A DNA stretch of 36,976 nt from Acidobacteriota bacterium (GCA_021798735.1 JAJZCA010000003.1:1-36976), one strand, 5' to 3'. Shown: positions 1-9,872, counted from the stretch's first letter. Translations and numbers: made by a program. Notes: generated from the sequence alone by a model not told the origin.

Positions 1-2
1 CG

Positions 3-548
3 GACCTGAAGGCCCTGCAACAGCAAACTTCTTTTCATACCGCTGGCGCGAAGGCGGCGAAAGATAGCTTCGCACCGACAGTGAGCGCCTATGGCAATTG
101 GGAAATGGACAAACCCACCTTCGCCGGCAATGGCGGCAATAATTGGGTGGCCGGAGTGCAACTCAATCTCGACATATTGCCCCTGGGAAAGCGCGCACAA
201 CTGGCACAGGAGCGAGCCGCGCAGCAGAAGGCCGAAGCGCAGCAGCGGGCCCAGGAACAGCAGATTCGTCTGGCGGTGAACCGCGCCTGGACCGAGCACC
301 AAACCGCCGAACGCATTGTGGCGACGGCACAGGCGTCGATGGACCAGTCGGCGGAGAGCCTGCGAATCCTGCAGAACCGCTACAAGGCGGGACTGGCCAC
401 GATGACCGATCTGCTGCGTGCCGAAGATGCACAGCGGCGGAGCCAGAGCGATTATTGGCGCGCCGTATACGGAAACACGGTTGCGTATGCCGCCCTGATG
501 TACACGACCGGAACGCTTACCCCAGATTCAGCGGAGAACCTGCAATGA
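3..548 (+). CDS. TolC-family outer membrane efflux protein, C-terminal part (5' end outside window)
   Basis: Open frame runs in from the window edge (DLKALQQQTSFHTAGAKAAKDSFAPTVSAYGNWEM...). Coiled-coil TolC-like C-terminus (RILQNRYKAGLATMTDLLRAEDA). Followed by RND adaptor and pump genes with an ATGA overlap. Confidence 0.85.
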   Translation, partial: DLKALQQQTSFHTAGAKAAKDSFAPTVSAYGNWEMDKPTFAGNGGNNWVAGVQLNLDILPLGKRAQLAQERAAQQKAEAQQRAQEQQIRLAVNRAWTEHQTAERIVATAQASMDQSAESLRILQNRYKAGLATMTDLLRAEDAQRRSQSDYWRAVYGNTVAYAALMYTTGTLTPDSAENLQ

Positions 549-1654
549 AACCAGCGTTATCCTCCTATCTTCTATTAACTCCCGTGCTGCTGCTGGGTTG
601 CTCCCACGCCAGCCAGCCGGCGTTGCAACCGCCGACCACGGCTCAGGCGCAAGTGGTAAAAAGCACGCAGCAACAGTTGCCTCAGGCAATTCGCACGACA
701 GGAACTGTGCATGCGAAGGAAACGGCGACGATCTCCGCCCAGATGCCAGGCACGATCCGTCAGGTGCTGGTGCAGGCAGGCGACCGTGTGCGTGCGGGAC
801 AATTGCTGATTGCGCTGGACGACGCAGCGATGCGCTCAGACTTGAGCCGCGCGACGGCCGCGCAGATGGCGGTTGAGAAGCAGCGGATGGTGGCACAGAC
901 AAATGCCGCACTCGCATCAGGCACGTTGGCGCGCTATCGAGAACTGAAAGATCAGAAGAGCGTAAGCCCGCAGGAATTTGACGAGGTGCAGAAGCGCTCG
1001 GAGGCGTCGGCGCTGCAACTGCAGGCCTTGGAAGCGCAGAGCAACGAGGCGAGAGCGGCCGTCGCCGGCGCCCGAACGCAACTTGGATATATGCAGCTTC
1101 GCGCTCCCTACGGTGGAATCGTTACCGCGCGCATGGCCGATCCGGGAACGTTGGCGACGCCGGGAACTCCGCTGCTGCAAGTCGATCGCGACGGGCCGCT
1201 GCAGGTGTATACGTCCGTGGATGAATCCATGATTGGTTCGTTGCGAGTGGGAATGAAGGTCCCGGTCAGCATTGCGGGAACGGGCGCAGGCGATATTGCG
1301 GGAACGGTCGCTCAGATCGTGCCGGCGGCCGATCCGACGAGTCGCAGTTTTCTGGTGAAACTGGGCCTTCCCGCGTCAAAACAACTGCGCGCAGGCATGT
1401 ACGCAACAGCGAATTTTCCGGGCGCAACGCGGGCGGTGATTCTGGCTCCGCAGTCGGCGGTGGTGATGCGCGGGTCGTTGGCCTGCGTCTATGCGCTCGA
1501 TCAAGACGGCGTTGCGCAGCTTCGATATGTGACGCTGGGAAATCGGCACAGCGATCAAGTTGAAGTGCTTTCTGGCCTGGCTGCTGGAGAAACGCTGGTG
1601 AACAATCCAGGAGACCGCGATTTGGCAGGCAAGCGCATCGAGGCACAACCATGA
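545..1654 (+). CDS. Efflux RND transporter periplasmic adaptor subunit (HlyD/AcrA family), lipoprotein signal
   Basis: Start ATG at 545 (MKPALSSYLLLTPVLLLGCSHASQ, lipobox-like LLGC). Biotinyl-lipoyl-like and barrel motifs (GTIRQVLVQAGDRVRAGQLLIALDD; APYGGIVTARMADPGTLATPGTPLLQV). Overlaps the upstream stop. Confidence 0.92.
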   Translation: MKPALSSYLLLTPVLLLGCSHASQPALQPPTTAQAQVVKSTQQQLPQAIRTTGTVHAKETATISAQMPGTIRQVLVQAGDRVRAGQLLIALDDAAMRSDLSRATAAQMAVEKQRMVAQTNAALASGTLARYRELKDQKSVSPQEFDEVQKRSEASALQLQALEAQSNEARAAVAGARTQLGYMQLRAPYGGIVTARMADPGTLATPGTPLLQVDRDGPLQVYTSVDESMIGSLRVGMKVPVSIAGTGAGDIAGTVAQIVPAADPTSRSFLVKLGLPASKQLRAGMYATANFPGATRAVILAPQSAVVMRGSLACVYALDQDGVAQLRYVTLGNRHSDQVEVLSGLAAGETLVNNPGDRDLAGKRIEAQP

Positions 1655-4600
1655 ACGACTCCCCCATCACGCCAACGCCGGGCGAGCCGGAGATCCCGAC
1701 AGCCCCGCACGGGATCGCTGGCCATCTGGCGAGCATGTTCCTGAATTCGAAACTGACGCCGTTGTTCGTGGTGGCGTCACTGGTGGTGGGCCTATTCGCG
1801 GTGCTGGCGATTCCGCGCGAGGAAGATCCGCAAATCCAGGTACCGATGCTGGATGTGATGACGGCCATGCCAGGTGCGTCGCCGGCGGAGGTGGAGCAGC
1901 GAGTCACCAATCCCATCGAGAACCTGATGCATGAGATTCCGGGCGTCGAGTACGTATACTCCATCTCCAGCCCGGGACAGAGCCTGGTGATTGTTCGTTT
2001 TCTGGTGGGGACGCCGGAACAGGACGCTTTGGTCAAGGTGTACAGCAAGCTGTATTCGAATGCGGACAGGATGCCGGTGGGCGCTTCGCAATCGCTGGTC
2101 AAGGCGCATTCCATCGACGACGTGCCGATTCTGGCCTTGACGCTGTGGGGCCCGCACTACAACGGATATCAGCTACGGCAAATGGCGGATGAGGTGCAAC
2201 ACACAATCCGTCAGGTCCCAGATGTATCTGAGACGAAATTGATTGGCGGCCAGCCGCGCGCAATGCGAGTGGTATTGAGCAGTGCGAAGCTGTCGGCGTT
2301 CGGAGTTTCTCCGGATACTGTGGTCGAGCGATTGAAGGCGGCGAACGTGCGCATGCAGGCGGGCGAGTTTGCCGAGGGCAATCAAGAAGTTCGCGTGGAC
2401 GCAGGCGATTTTTTCCGCGATACAGCCGACCTGGGCGGAGTCGTCCTGGGAGTTGCAAACGGGCGGCCGATTTATCTGCGTGACGTGGCCGACAAGATTG
2501 TGGATGGCCCAGCGGAGCCGCAGGACTACGTCCTGTTCGGCACGACACGCGCCAGCGTGCATGGCGAGGCCGCGCAGGAGTATCCAGCGGTCACGATTAC
2601 GATTGCAAAACGCAAAGGCACGAACGCCACTGATATTTCAAACGCAGTGCTGAAGCGGGTGGCGGAGATGCGCGGCGTAACGTTACCTGCCGATGTAACG
2701 GTGACGACGACACGCAATTACGGCGCCACCGCAAAGGCCAAGTCGGATGAACTGCTGAAGCATCTGCTGCTGGCGACTCTTTCCGTGACCTTTCTGATTG
2801 CGCTTTTTCTTGGGTGGCGCGAATCGGGGGTGGTGCTGCTGGCAATTCCGGTGACGCTGGCGCTGACCATGGTCGTGTTCTATCTGCTGGGGTACACGCT
2901 AAACCGGGTGACGCTGTTTGCGTTGATCTTCAGTATCGGCATTCTGGTGGACGATGCGATCGTCGTTGTAGAAAACATGGTCCGCCATTTTCGTCTGCCG
3001 AAGAACTCCCGTCGTCCGCTGAGCGAAGTCGCGGTAGAAGCGGTGGCAGAAGTCGGGAACCCTACCATCCTGGCGACGTTCACGGTGATTGCGGCGATTC
3101 TGCCGATGGCCTTCGTCCGAGGGCTCATGGGGCCGTATATGCGGCCGATTCCGGTCGGCGCGTCGCTGGCGATGATGTTCTCCTTGATCGTTGCCTTCGT
3201 GGTGTCGCCGTGGGCTGCAATGCGACTGCTGGGGCGCAAGCATTTGGAGGGCGCGCGCACGCTGGAGCCGGAGAAGGAAGGCTGGCTGACCCAATTCTAT
3301 CGCCGGGTGATGCATCCGCTGCTATACAAGCCACGAACTCGCTATATATTTCTGGGTGTGGTGGTGGTGCTGCTGGTGGCGGCCATGGCGCTGGTGCCGC
3401 TGAAGATGGTGCTGGTAAAAATGCTGCCCTTCGACAACAAGAGCGAGTTCCAGGTGATGATCAACATGCCGGACGGCACTCCGCTGGAACAGACGACGCG
3501 GGTGGCGCAGGCGATGGGCGCGTACCTGAGCGGCCAGAAGGATGTCGAAAATTACCAGATCTACTCCGGCACGTCTGGCCCATACAACTTCAACGGGCTG
3601 GTGCGACATTACTACATGCGCAGTCTGCCGAACCAGGCGGACATCCAGGTCAATCTGCTATCGGCGGATGTGCGCAGCGCGCAAAGTCACGAGATCGCGA
3701 AGCGGCTGCGTCCTGGACTCGACCAGATTGCGCAGCGGTATGGGGCGCGGATTCAAGTCTCCGAGGTGCCACCTGGGCCACCGGTTCTGCAGACGCTTGT
3801 GGCTGAAGTCTATGGCCCGAATCTACAGGGCCAGACCGAAGTGGCTCGCGAAGTGAAGCAAATCTTTCAACAGACAAAGGGCGTAGTGGACACCGACTGG
3901 TACATGCAAGACCCGCAACAGGAGCTGGTCCTGCACGTCGACGAAGCGAAGGCCGCGCTGCACGGAATCGCCGTCGCGCAGGTGGCGCAGACAATTCAAC
4001 TGGCCGCTTCCGGCATGCAAGCGGGGTTGCTGCATTCGCAGGATTCGCGCGAGGCAGTGCCGACGATGGTGGAGATGGATCGGCCGGAGCGCTCGTCGCA
4101 GCAGGCACTGGAGAACATCAAGCTGCGCGGCGCCGACGGCAGCATGGTTTCGCTGCGCGAACTGGTGGATGTGGAACACACCACACTGAAGCCCGACATT
4201 TATCACAAGAACCTGAAGCGCGTGGTGTATGTGACCGGGGACGTGGCCGGCGCCGAAGAAAGCCCTGTCTACGCGATCATGAAGATGAATCAGGCACTCG
4301 ACAAGTTGACGCTACCGGACGGGTACAAGCTGGTTCGTTATAACTCCGTCCAACCCGAATCGACGGACCACTACTCGATGAAGTGGGATGGGGAGTGGCA
4401 GATCACGATTGAAGTCTTCCGCGACCTGGGACTGGCGTTCGCCGCTGTGCTGATCCTGATTTATGTGCTGGTGGTGGGATGGTTCAAATCCTTCACCGTG
4501 CCCCTGGCGATCATGGCGCCGATTCCGTTGACGCTGGTAGGTATTCTGCCCGCTCACGCGCTGCTGGGCGATTTTTTCACCGCGACTTCCATGATTGGAT

Positions 4601-4929
4601 TTATCGCCGGGGCCGGCATCATTGTGCGCAATTCGATTTTAGTGGTGGACTTTATCGAGCTGCGTCGGCGCGAAGGCATGCCGCTGAGGGAGGCGGTCAT
4701 CGACGCGGGGGCCGTACGTCTGCGTCCGGTACTGCTGACGGCGGCAGGCGTGGTGGTGGGCGCCAGCGTGATTTTGACGGACCCGATCTTTCAAGGCCTG
4801 GGATTGTCTCTGATTGCAGGCGGAGTCGCTTCGACTTTTCTATCCTGGCCAGCGGTACCAGTGCTCTATTACATGCTGAACGCGCGCAAGGAGCAGGCAC
4901 AACGTTCATCTCTCAACCGGGAACAATAG
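1651..4929 (+). CDS. Efflux RND transporter permease subunit (AcrB/MexF/CzcA superfamily)
   Basis: 1092 aa with RND hallmarks (FAVLAIPREEDPQIQVP, GILVDDAIVVVENMVRHF, AGAGIIVRNSILVVDFIELRRREGMPLREAV). Overlaps the adaptor stop by 4 nt. Confidence 0.96.
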   Translation: MNDSPITPTPGEPEIPTAPHGIAGHLASMFLNSKLTPLFVVASLVVGLFAVLAIPREEDPQIQVPMLDVMTAMPGASPAEVEQRVTNPIENLMHEIPGVEYVYSISSPGQSLVIVRFLVGTPEQDALVKVYSKLYSNADRMPVGASQSLVKAHSIDDVPILALTLWGPHYNGYQLRQMADEVQHTIRQVPDVSETKLIGGQPRAMRVVLSSAKLSAFGVSPDTVVERLKAANVRMQAGEFAEGNQEVRVDAGDFFRDTADLGGVVLGVANGRPIYLRDVADKIVDGPAEPQDYVLFGTTRASVHGEAAQEYPAVTITIAKRKGTNATDISNAVLKRVAEMRGVTLPADVTVTTTRNYGATAKAKSDELLKHLLLATLSVTFLIALFLGWRESGVVLLAIPVTLALTMVVFYLLGYTLNRVTLFALIFSIGILVDDAIVVVENMVRHFRLPKNSRRPLSEVAVEAVAEVGNPTILATFTVIAAILPMAFVRGLMGPYMRPIPVGASLAMMFSLIVAFVVSPWAAMRLLGRKHLEGARTLEPEKEGWLTQFYRRVMHPLLYKPRTRYIFLGVVVVLLVAAMALVPLKMVLVKMLPFDNKSEFQVMINMPDGTPLEQTTRVAQAMGAYLSGQKDVENYQIYSGTSGPYNFNGLVRHYYMRSLPNQADIQVNLLSADVRSAQSHEIAKRLRPGLDQIAQRYGARIQVSEVPPGPPVLQTLVAEVYGPNLQGQTEVAREVKQIFQQTKGVVDTDWYMQDPQQELVLHVDEAKAALHGIAVAQVAQTIQLAASGMQAGLLHSQDSREAVPTMVEMDRPERSSQQALENIKLRGADGSMVSLRELVDVEHTTLKPDIYHKNLKRVVYVTGDVAGAEESPVYAIMKMNQALDKLTLPDGYKLVRYNSVQPESTDHYSMKWDGEWQITIEVFRDLGLAFAAVLILIYVLVVGWFKSFTVPLAIMAPIPLTLVGILPAHALLGDFFTATSMIGFIAGAGIIVRNSILVVDFIELRRREGMPLREAVIDAGAVRLRPVLLTAAGVVVGASVILTDPIFQGLGLSLIAGGVASTFLSWPAVPVLYYMLNARKEQAQRSSLNREQ

Positions 4930-4939
4930 GAGGTTTGTC

Positions 4940-5146
4940 ATGACAGTTGATCGAGCAGTGCGGTTAATGGCAGGTGTAGTGGTGCTGGTTTCACTGGCAC
5001 TGGCGCGGTGGATATCGCCGAACTGGCTGTGGTTGACGGCCTTCGTCGGACTGAATCTATTGCAGTCGGCGTTCACCAACTGGTGTCCGGCGATGACGAT
5101 CTTTCGAAAACTTGGACTGCCTGAGCCATGCAAGGCGGCGCGCTGA
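4940..5146 (+). CDS. DUF2892 / YgaP-like small inner membrane protein
   Basis: 68 aa with two hydrophobic segments and the C-terminal NWCPAMTIFRKLGL motif typical of YgaP-type DUF2892 proteins. AGGAGG-type RBS just upstream. Confidence 0.8.
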   Translation: MTVDRAVRLMAGVVVLVSLALARWISPNWLWLTAFVGLNLLQSAFTNWCPAMTIFRKLGLPEPCKAAR

Positions 5147-5195
5147 GGCGTACAAGTAACGACCGTGCTAAACGCCGGCAAAAAGGTAAGCAGAG

Positions 5196-5453
5196 ATGGG
5201 ACATCCAAGCAACGCGTCCTCGCGTCCTCGGCTTAAATCACCCGAAAGACTGCGGGACGAGGTCTACCGGCAGATGTTTCGCGTAGAGGCCGGGAGGCCG
5301 CGGGCTGAGGTGGAACTGGCGATCGCGTTGCTGCGGGCATGGATGGGATTGGAAACGCTGCCCGCGATGGATGAACAGGTACAATGGCTGCGCACAGTCT
5401 GCCCAATCTGTGTGGATATGATCGAGGAGGCGCGAAGCGCCAATCGAGAGTGA
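5196..5453 (+). CDS. Small hypothetical protein (85 aa) with C-terminal CPIC motif
   Basis: Open frame co-oriented between DUF2892 and OsmC genes; no confident family. Confidence 0.5.
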   Translation: MGHPSNASSRPRLKSPERLRDEVYRQMFRVEAGRPRAEVELAIALLRAWMGLETLPAMDEQVQWLRTVCPICVDMIEEARSANRE

Positions 5454-5514
5454 GCCAGGCGGTCGAAAACCCTGCGGCAAGTGAGCTACGGCAAATCAGG
5501 CGAAGGAGAAAGAC

Positions 5515-5931
5515 ATGGAAGTCAAGATACACCACACCGGAAAAACCAGGTTTCGGATTCAGGCAAGGCAGCATGTAATCGAAAGCGACCAGCCGGTGGA
5601 GAACGGCGGCGAGGATGAGGCGATGACCCCACCGGAGATATTTCTGGCGTCACTGGGCTCCTGCGCTGCTTTTTACGCAGCGCAGTTCCTGTCGAACCGG
5701 AAGCTGGCCAATCATGGTCTGGAGGTGTCTGTCACGGCTGAAAAGCTGCTCGACCCGGTACGCCTGGGCAACTTCGTCCTAAAGGTGCAAAGCCCGGTGA
5801 GTCTGACTCCCGACCAGACGCTGGCCATGGAGCGCTCAGTACATCGTTGCCTGATTCACCAGAGCCTGCTGCATGTACCACAGATCACGATCGAGATTAT
5901 GGCCGCACAGGAAACTCCGGCGAATGCGTGA
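5515..5931 (+). CDS. OsmC-family protein
   Basis: 138 aa with OsmC/Ohr-like pattern (GEDEAMTPPEIFLASLGSCAAFYAAQFL...RCLIHQSLLHVPQITIEI). Good upstream RBS (ggcgaaggag). Confidence 0.88.
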   Translation: MEVKIHHTGKTRFRIQARQHVIESDQPVENGGEDEAMTPPEIFLASLGSCAAFYAAQFLSNRKLANHGLEVSVTAEKLLDPVRLGNFVLKVQSPVSLTPDQTLAMERSVHRCLIHQSLLHVPQITIEIMAAQETPANA

Positions 5932-6309
5932 GGGCGTGCCGATGTTGAGGCAGCCGGACAGCATTCTGCCAGTAGCCGCCAATATGCCCGCAGCATGGAG
6001 TGTCAACGGCGTAGCCTACGGGGAGCGGAAGGAGACTTTCACAAAGGAGCGGCGCGCCCACCGCTGCCAGCGGAGACGGACACCGAAACTACCGCGGCAT
6101 TGCCAAGTTGCCAAACATGCTGTTGCTGGCTAGACTTTGTGCGAGCGATACTCTGGAGCGCAACGCGGGTCGAACACGATTTCACAAATCCTAGACCGCG
6201 CTGAAACGCTGTAGAAAAGATCGCCATGCCCGGATGGATCTTCGTGCAACCCGGGCGTGTCGCAACAAGAACGCCTCGCACAAAAATCTGCCGACCAGGA
6301 GATCAACCC

Positions 6310-7206
6310 TTGCGAAACATTCGTACGATCTTCAGTATTTTTCTTGCCCTTGGCTGCTTCGTTGCTTTCAGTCCAACCCTTCCTGCGCAGAACCAGGCAA
6401 AAAACAGCTTTGAATTGCCTCCTCCTCCGCATGCCAAAGAGATTCATTTGAAGCATGTTTTGGTGATTGGCGAGACGAAGGGGTTTGAGCACGATTCCGT
6501 CACCGATGCGATGGTTGCCATCGCCAACATGGGCAAGCGGAGTGGATTGTGGGACACGGAAATCCGCACCGACACAGAACTGCTGACGAAAAAAGATCTC
6601 GGCAGGAATGCAAAAAATCTAAATTACTTTGACTGCCTGGTCTTCGCCAGTACGACGGGCGAGTTGGATATGGATGCAAGTCAAAAGCAGGACATGATGT
6701 CGTTCATCAAGGACGATGGGAAATGTTTTGTGGGCATTCACGCCGCGCTCGATACCAACTACACCTGGCCGGAATATGGCGAGATGATTGGCGGATGGTT
6801 CGACCAGCATCCGTGGGGAACCTTCATGGCGCCGATCGTGAATGAGCAGCCAAATTTTCCTGCGGTGCGCCACTTGCCGAAAGAGTTTGTGAAATACGAC
6901 GAGATTTATCAGCCGAAGGACTGGTCGCGCGACAAGGTGAATGTCCTGCTGAGCCTGGATTCCAGCAAGCTCGACTACTCCAACAACCCGCGAATTCACA
7001 GGACGGATCATGATTTTCCGGTGGCCTGGGTGAAGATGTACGGCAAGGGCCGCGTTTTTTATTCGACGCTGGGGCACACGGAGGAGTCGTGGGAGGATCC
7101 GGACATTCGCAAGATGTATTTCGAAGCCATCAAGTGGGCATTGGGCATGACCGATGGCAGCGTTGCCTCGCATCCCAAACCGGCGGCTTCCGGTTCGAAC
7201 CCCTGA
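6310..7206 (+). CDS. ThuA-like domain protein, secreted
   Basis: The ORF is open from 6226, but a TTG at 6310 preceded by aggag gives a signal peptide (LRNIRTIFSIFLALGCFVAFSPTLPAQ). ThuA pattern: VLVIGETKGFEHDSVTDAM...GKCFVGIHAALDT...MIGGWFDQHPW...WVKMYGKGRVFYSTLGHTEESWEDP. Confidence 0.88.
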   Translation: MRNIRTIFSIFLALGCFVAFSPTLPAQNQAKNSFELPPPPHAKEIHLKHVLVIGETKGFEHDSVTDAMVAIANMGKRSGLWDTEIRTDTELLTKKDLGRNAKNLNYFDCLVFASTTGELDMDASQKQDMMSFIKDDGKCFVGIHAALDTNYTWPEYGEMIGGWFDQHPWGTFMAPIVNEQPNFPAVRHLPKEFVKYDEIYQPKDWSRDKVNVLLSLDSSKLDYSNNPRIHRTDHDFPVAWVKMYGKGRVFYSTLGHTEESWEDPDIRKMYFEAIKWALGMTDGSVASHPKPAASGSNP

Positions 7207-7328
7207 ACGTCTAATCTACATTCAACAGCAAGATGCCGGAGCGCGATAGCCTCTCAATCGCGAACCGTCTAACACCGGACACATGCGATACTGTTGCATT
7301 GCCTGACTAGGAGTAGCGAATCGAGCCG

Positions 7329-8225
7329 ATGAACAATTTGCGGGCGATCACATTCGCCGTCATCCTTGGAACTATCTTTTTTCAAAACCGTCCGGCGCCG
7401 ATGTATGCGGCCGCCGCGCAAAGTTCTGCCGAGAACAAGCAGCCGGAAAGCTCGGCTGCGCAGACCGGCACAACCCAAAGCAGCGGACACACCGGAGAGG
7501 CGCATCCATCGTATTCGCGCCCGGATTCAGCGTCGGTCGACCCTTCAGCGCAAGCGAAATTGGGAGGCTCTCTCTTTCGCCAGAATTGCGCTTTTTGTCA
7601 TGGCCGCGATGCAGCGGGGGGAGAAACAGGGCCGGACCTGACGCGATCCAAGTTGGTCGCTCAGGATGTTGCCGGAGACAAGATCGCCGCGGTAATACGC
7701 CAGGGACGGCCGGACAAGGGCATGCCGTCTTTTACTTTCTCTGCTGCGGGGGTGGCCGAACTGGTTGCATTTATTCACGAGCAGCAGATCGAAGCGAAGT
7801 TACACAATGGAAGCCGTCGCGGCGTCGACGTGGCGGACCTGCAGACCGGAAATGCGGCGGCAGGCAAGCAGTACTTCAACGGCGCCGGCGGTTGCGCTTC
7901 GTGCCACTCCGCGACAGGAGATTTAGCAGGCATCGCCTCCCGTTATGAGGGGTTGGATCTGGAAGAGCGAATGCTTTATCCCCGGCATGCAAAGAGCACA
8001 GTCGCTGTTACAGTCTCATCCGGTCAAACCATCAACGGTACTCTCGCGTATCGGGATGAGTTCACGATCGGCCTGCGCGATGCCGATGGAACGTACCATT
8101 CGTGGCCGGTTGGCAGCGTTCGGTACTCTGTTTCATCGCCCGCCGAAGCACACGTAGCTCTGTTTTCTAAATACACCGACGCCGACATCCACAATCTGAT
8201 GGCCTACATACAAACGCTGCGATAG
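7329..8225 (+). CDS. Secreted di-haem c-type cytochrome
   Basis: Two CXXCH motifs (NCAFCHGRD, GCASCHSAT), N-terminal hydrophobic leader, immediately upstream of a quinoprotein gene. Confidence 0.9.
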   Translation: MNNLRAITFAVILGTIFFQNRPAPMYAAAAQSSAENKQPESSAAQTGTTQSSGHTGEAHPSYSRPDSASVDPSAQAKLGGSLFRQNCAFCHGRDAAGGETGPDLTRSKLVAQDVAGDKIAAVIRQGRPDKGMPSFTFSAAGVAELVAFIHEQQIEAKLHNGSRRGVDVADLQTGNAAAGKQYFNGAGGCASCHSATGDLAGIASRYEGLDLEERMLYPRHAKSTVAVTVSSGQTINGTLAYRDEFTIGLRDADGTYHSWPVGSVRYSVSSPAEAHVALFSKYTDADIHNLMAYIQTLR

Positions 8226-8273
8226 AAGGCGTGCATTGCAACGGATACAACTGAAAAAAGGTCCCCAATTGAT

Positions 8274-9872
8274 ATGAGACTTTTGAAGATCGCCTGGCTT
8301 GTTTCTTCAAGTGTGTGGATGGCATTGATCCTGTTTCCTTGCGGGCTCAACGCGCAGGGCGTCGATGCCTCAATGTTGCGAAACCCGCCCGCAGACAGTT
8401 GGCCCAGCTATCATGGCGATTATTCCGGAAGACGCCATAGCAAACTGGCGCAAATCACGCGCCAAAATGTTGGAAATCTTGGCCTGGCATGGGCCTTTCA
8501 GACCGGACAGGCAGCGACGCTGAAATCTTCACCGCTGCTGGTGGATGGCATTTTGTACTTCACGGTCCCGGAAAACATCTGGGCCGTGGATGCACGCTCC
8601 GGACATTTGATCTGGCATTACATCAACCCGCCCACCAAAGGGGACTACATCGGCAATCGCGGCGTGGGCATGTACAGAAACTGGCTGTACTTTCTGATTC
8701 CGGATGGACATCTGTTGTGCCTCAATGCAAAAGATGGCACGGTGCGCTGGAAAGTGGAGGTCGCCGATGTCAACAAAGGGTACTGGACAACCATGGCCCC
8801 GCTGGTAGTTGGCGATCATGTGATTGTGGGCGTGTCAGGGGACTTCGATAATTTGCCCGGCTATCTGCGGTCGATTGACCCTGAGACGGGCAAGACACAA
8901 TGGCAATGGGACAGTACACCGCCAGCCGGAACACCCAATACCGCCACCGGCGGCATGACATGGATGACAGGGACCTACGATCCGAAATTGAATCTGATCT
9001 ATTGGGGAACAGGCAATCCGACGCCGGTATTGAACGGCTCTACGCGGCCGGGAAACAACCTGTATACCTGCAGCATTGTCGCCATCGATCCGGATACGGG
9101 AAAGCTTGCCTGGGCCTTTCAGGTGTCGCCGCACGATACCCACGACTGGGATGCCGTGGAGATACCAGTACTGGTTGACGGCGAGTTTCACGGGCAACCG
9201 CGCAAGATGTTGATGCAGGCTTCTCGCAACGGATACTTTGCGGTTGTGGACCGCACCGACGGGAAAGACCTGCTCAGCGTTCCCTATGGCCCGGTGAACT
9301 GGTCGTTGGGAATCGACAAGCAAGGCCATCCAATTCCAAATCCTAAGAAAGAGCCTGCGCCAGACGGTCGATTGATTGCCCCGGATGAAGGCGGCCTGAC
9401 GAACTATCGATCGCCCAGCTTCGATCCGCAGACGGGATTATTTATTGTCGACGCTCATCCGAGCTACAGCCTCTATTTTGCGAAACCCGCGGACGGCAAT
9501 TATGGCTGGGCCGGCGCGGACTACGGCTTGTGGGGCAAAGGAGTGATTGAGGCAATCGACTACAAGACCGGAAAAATTCGCTGGAGCCATCCAGTCGGTC
9601 GAAACGGCGACGGTGCGGGCATATTGACGACCGATGCGGGCGTTACGTTTACCGGCGATGGATACGGAAACATGCTGGGGCTGGATACAAGGACTGGAAA
9701 AACGCTGTGGCACGCGGGCATGGGCGCGCCGATGCAGACCTCACCGATTACGTACGAACTGGATGGACGGCAGTATGTTGTGACAGGAAGCGGCTCGGTG
9801 TTGTTTGCATGGACACTGCCGATTGGCTCGACCCCAAAAAGCACTGCCGGGAAGAAGCCGTCGCGCAACTGA
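8274..9872 (+). CDS. PQQ-dependent dehydrogenase-like beta-propeller (quinoprotein, methanol/ethanol dehydrogenase superfamily; probably the acidobacterial 'acido-empty-quinoprotein' group)
   Basis: Repeated propeller motifs (WPSYHGDYSGRRHSKLAQITRQNVGNLGLAWAFQTG; AIDPDTGKLAWAFQVSPHDTHDWDA; DYKTGKIRWSHP; LDTRTGKTLWHAGMGAPMQTSPITYELDGRQYVVTGSG). Signal peptide present. Confidence 0.92.
   Translation: MRLLKIAWLVSSSVWMALILFPCGLNAQGVDASMLRNPPADSWPSYHGDYSGRRHSKLAQITRQNVGNLGLAWAFQTGQAATLKSSPLLVDGILYFTVPENIWAVDARSGHLIWHYINPPTKGDYIGNRGVGMYRNWLYFLIPDGHLLCLNAKDGTVRWKVEVADVNKGYWTTMAPLVVGDHVIVGVSGDFDNLPGYLRSIDPETGKTQWQWDSTPPAGTPNTATGGMTWMTGTYDPKLNLIYWGTGNPTPVLNGSTRPGNNLYTCSIVAIDPDTGKLAWAFQVSPHDTHDWDAVEIPVLVDGEFHGQPRKMLMQASRNGYFAVVDRTDGKDLLSVPYGPVNWSLGIDKQGHPIPNPKKEPAPDGRLIAPDEGGLTNYRSPSFDPQTGLFIVDAHPSYSLYFAKPADGNYGWAGADYGLWGKGVIEAIDYKTGKIRWSHPVGRNGDGAGILTTDAGVTFTGDGYGNMLGLDTRTGKTLWHAGMGAPMQTSPITYELDGRQYVVTGSGSVLFAWTLPIGSTPKSTAGKKPSRN

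Noticed and set aside
143-544. N-terminal extension of the 503-aa ORF
   Set aside because: Overlaps the TolC gene in another frame; the adaptor lipoprotein start at 545 is clear.
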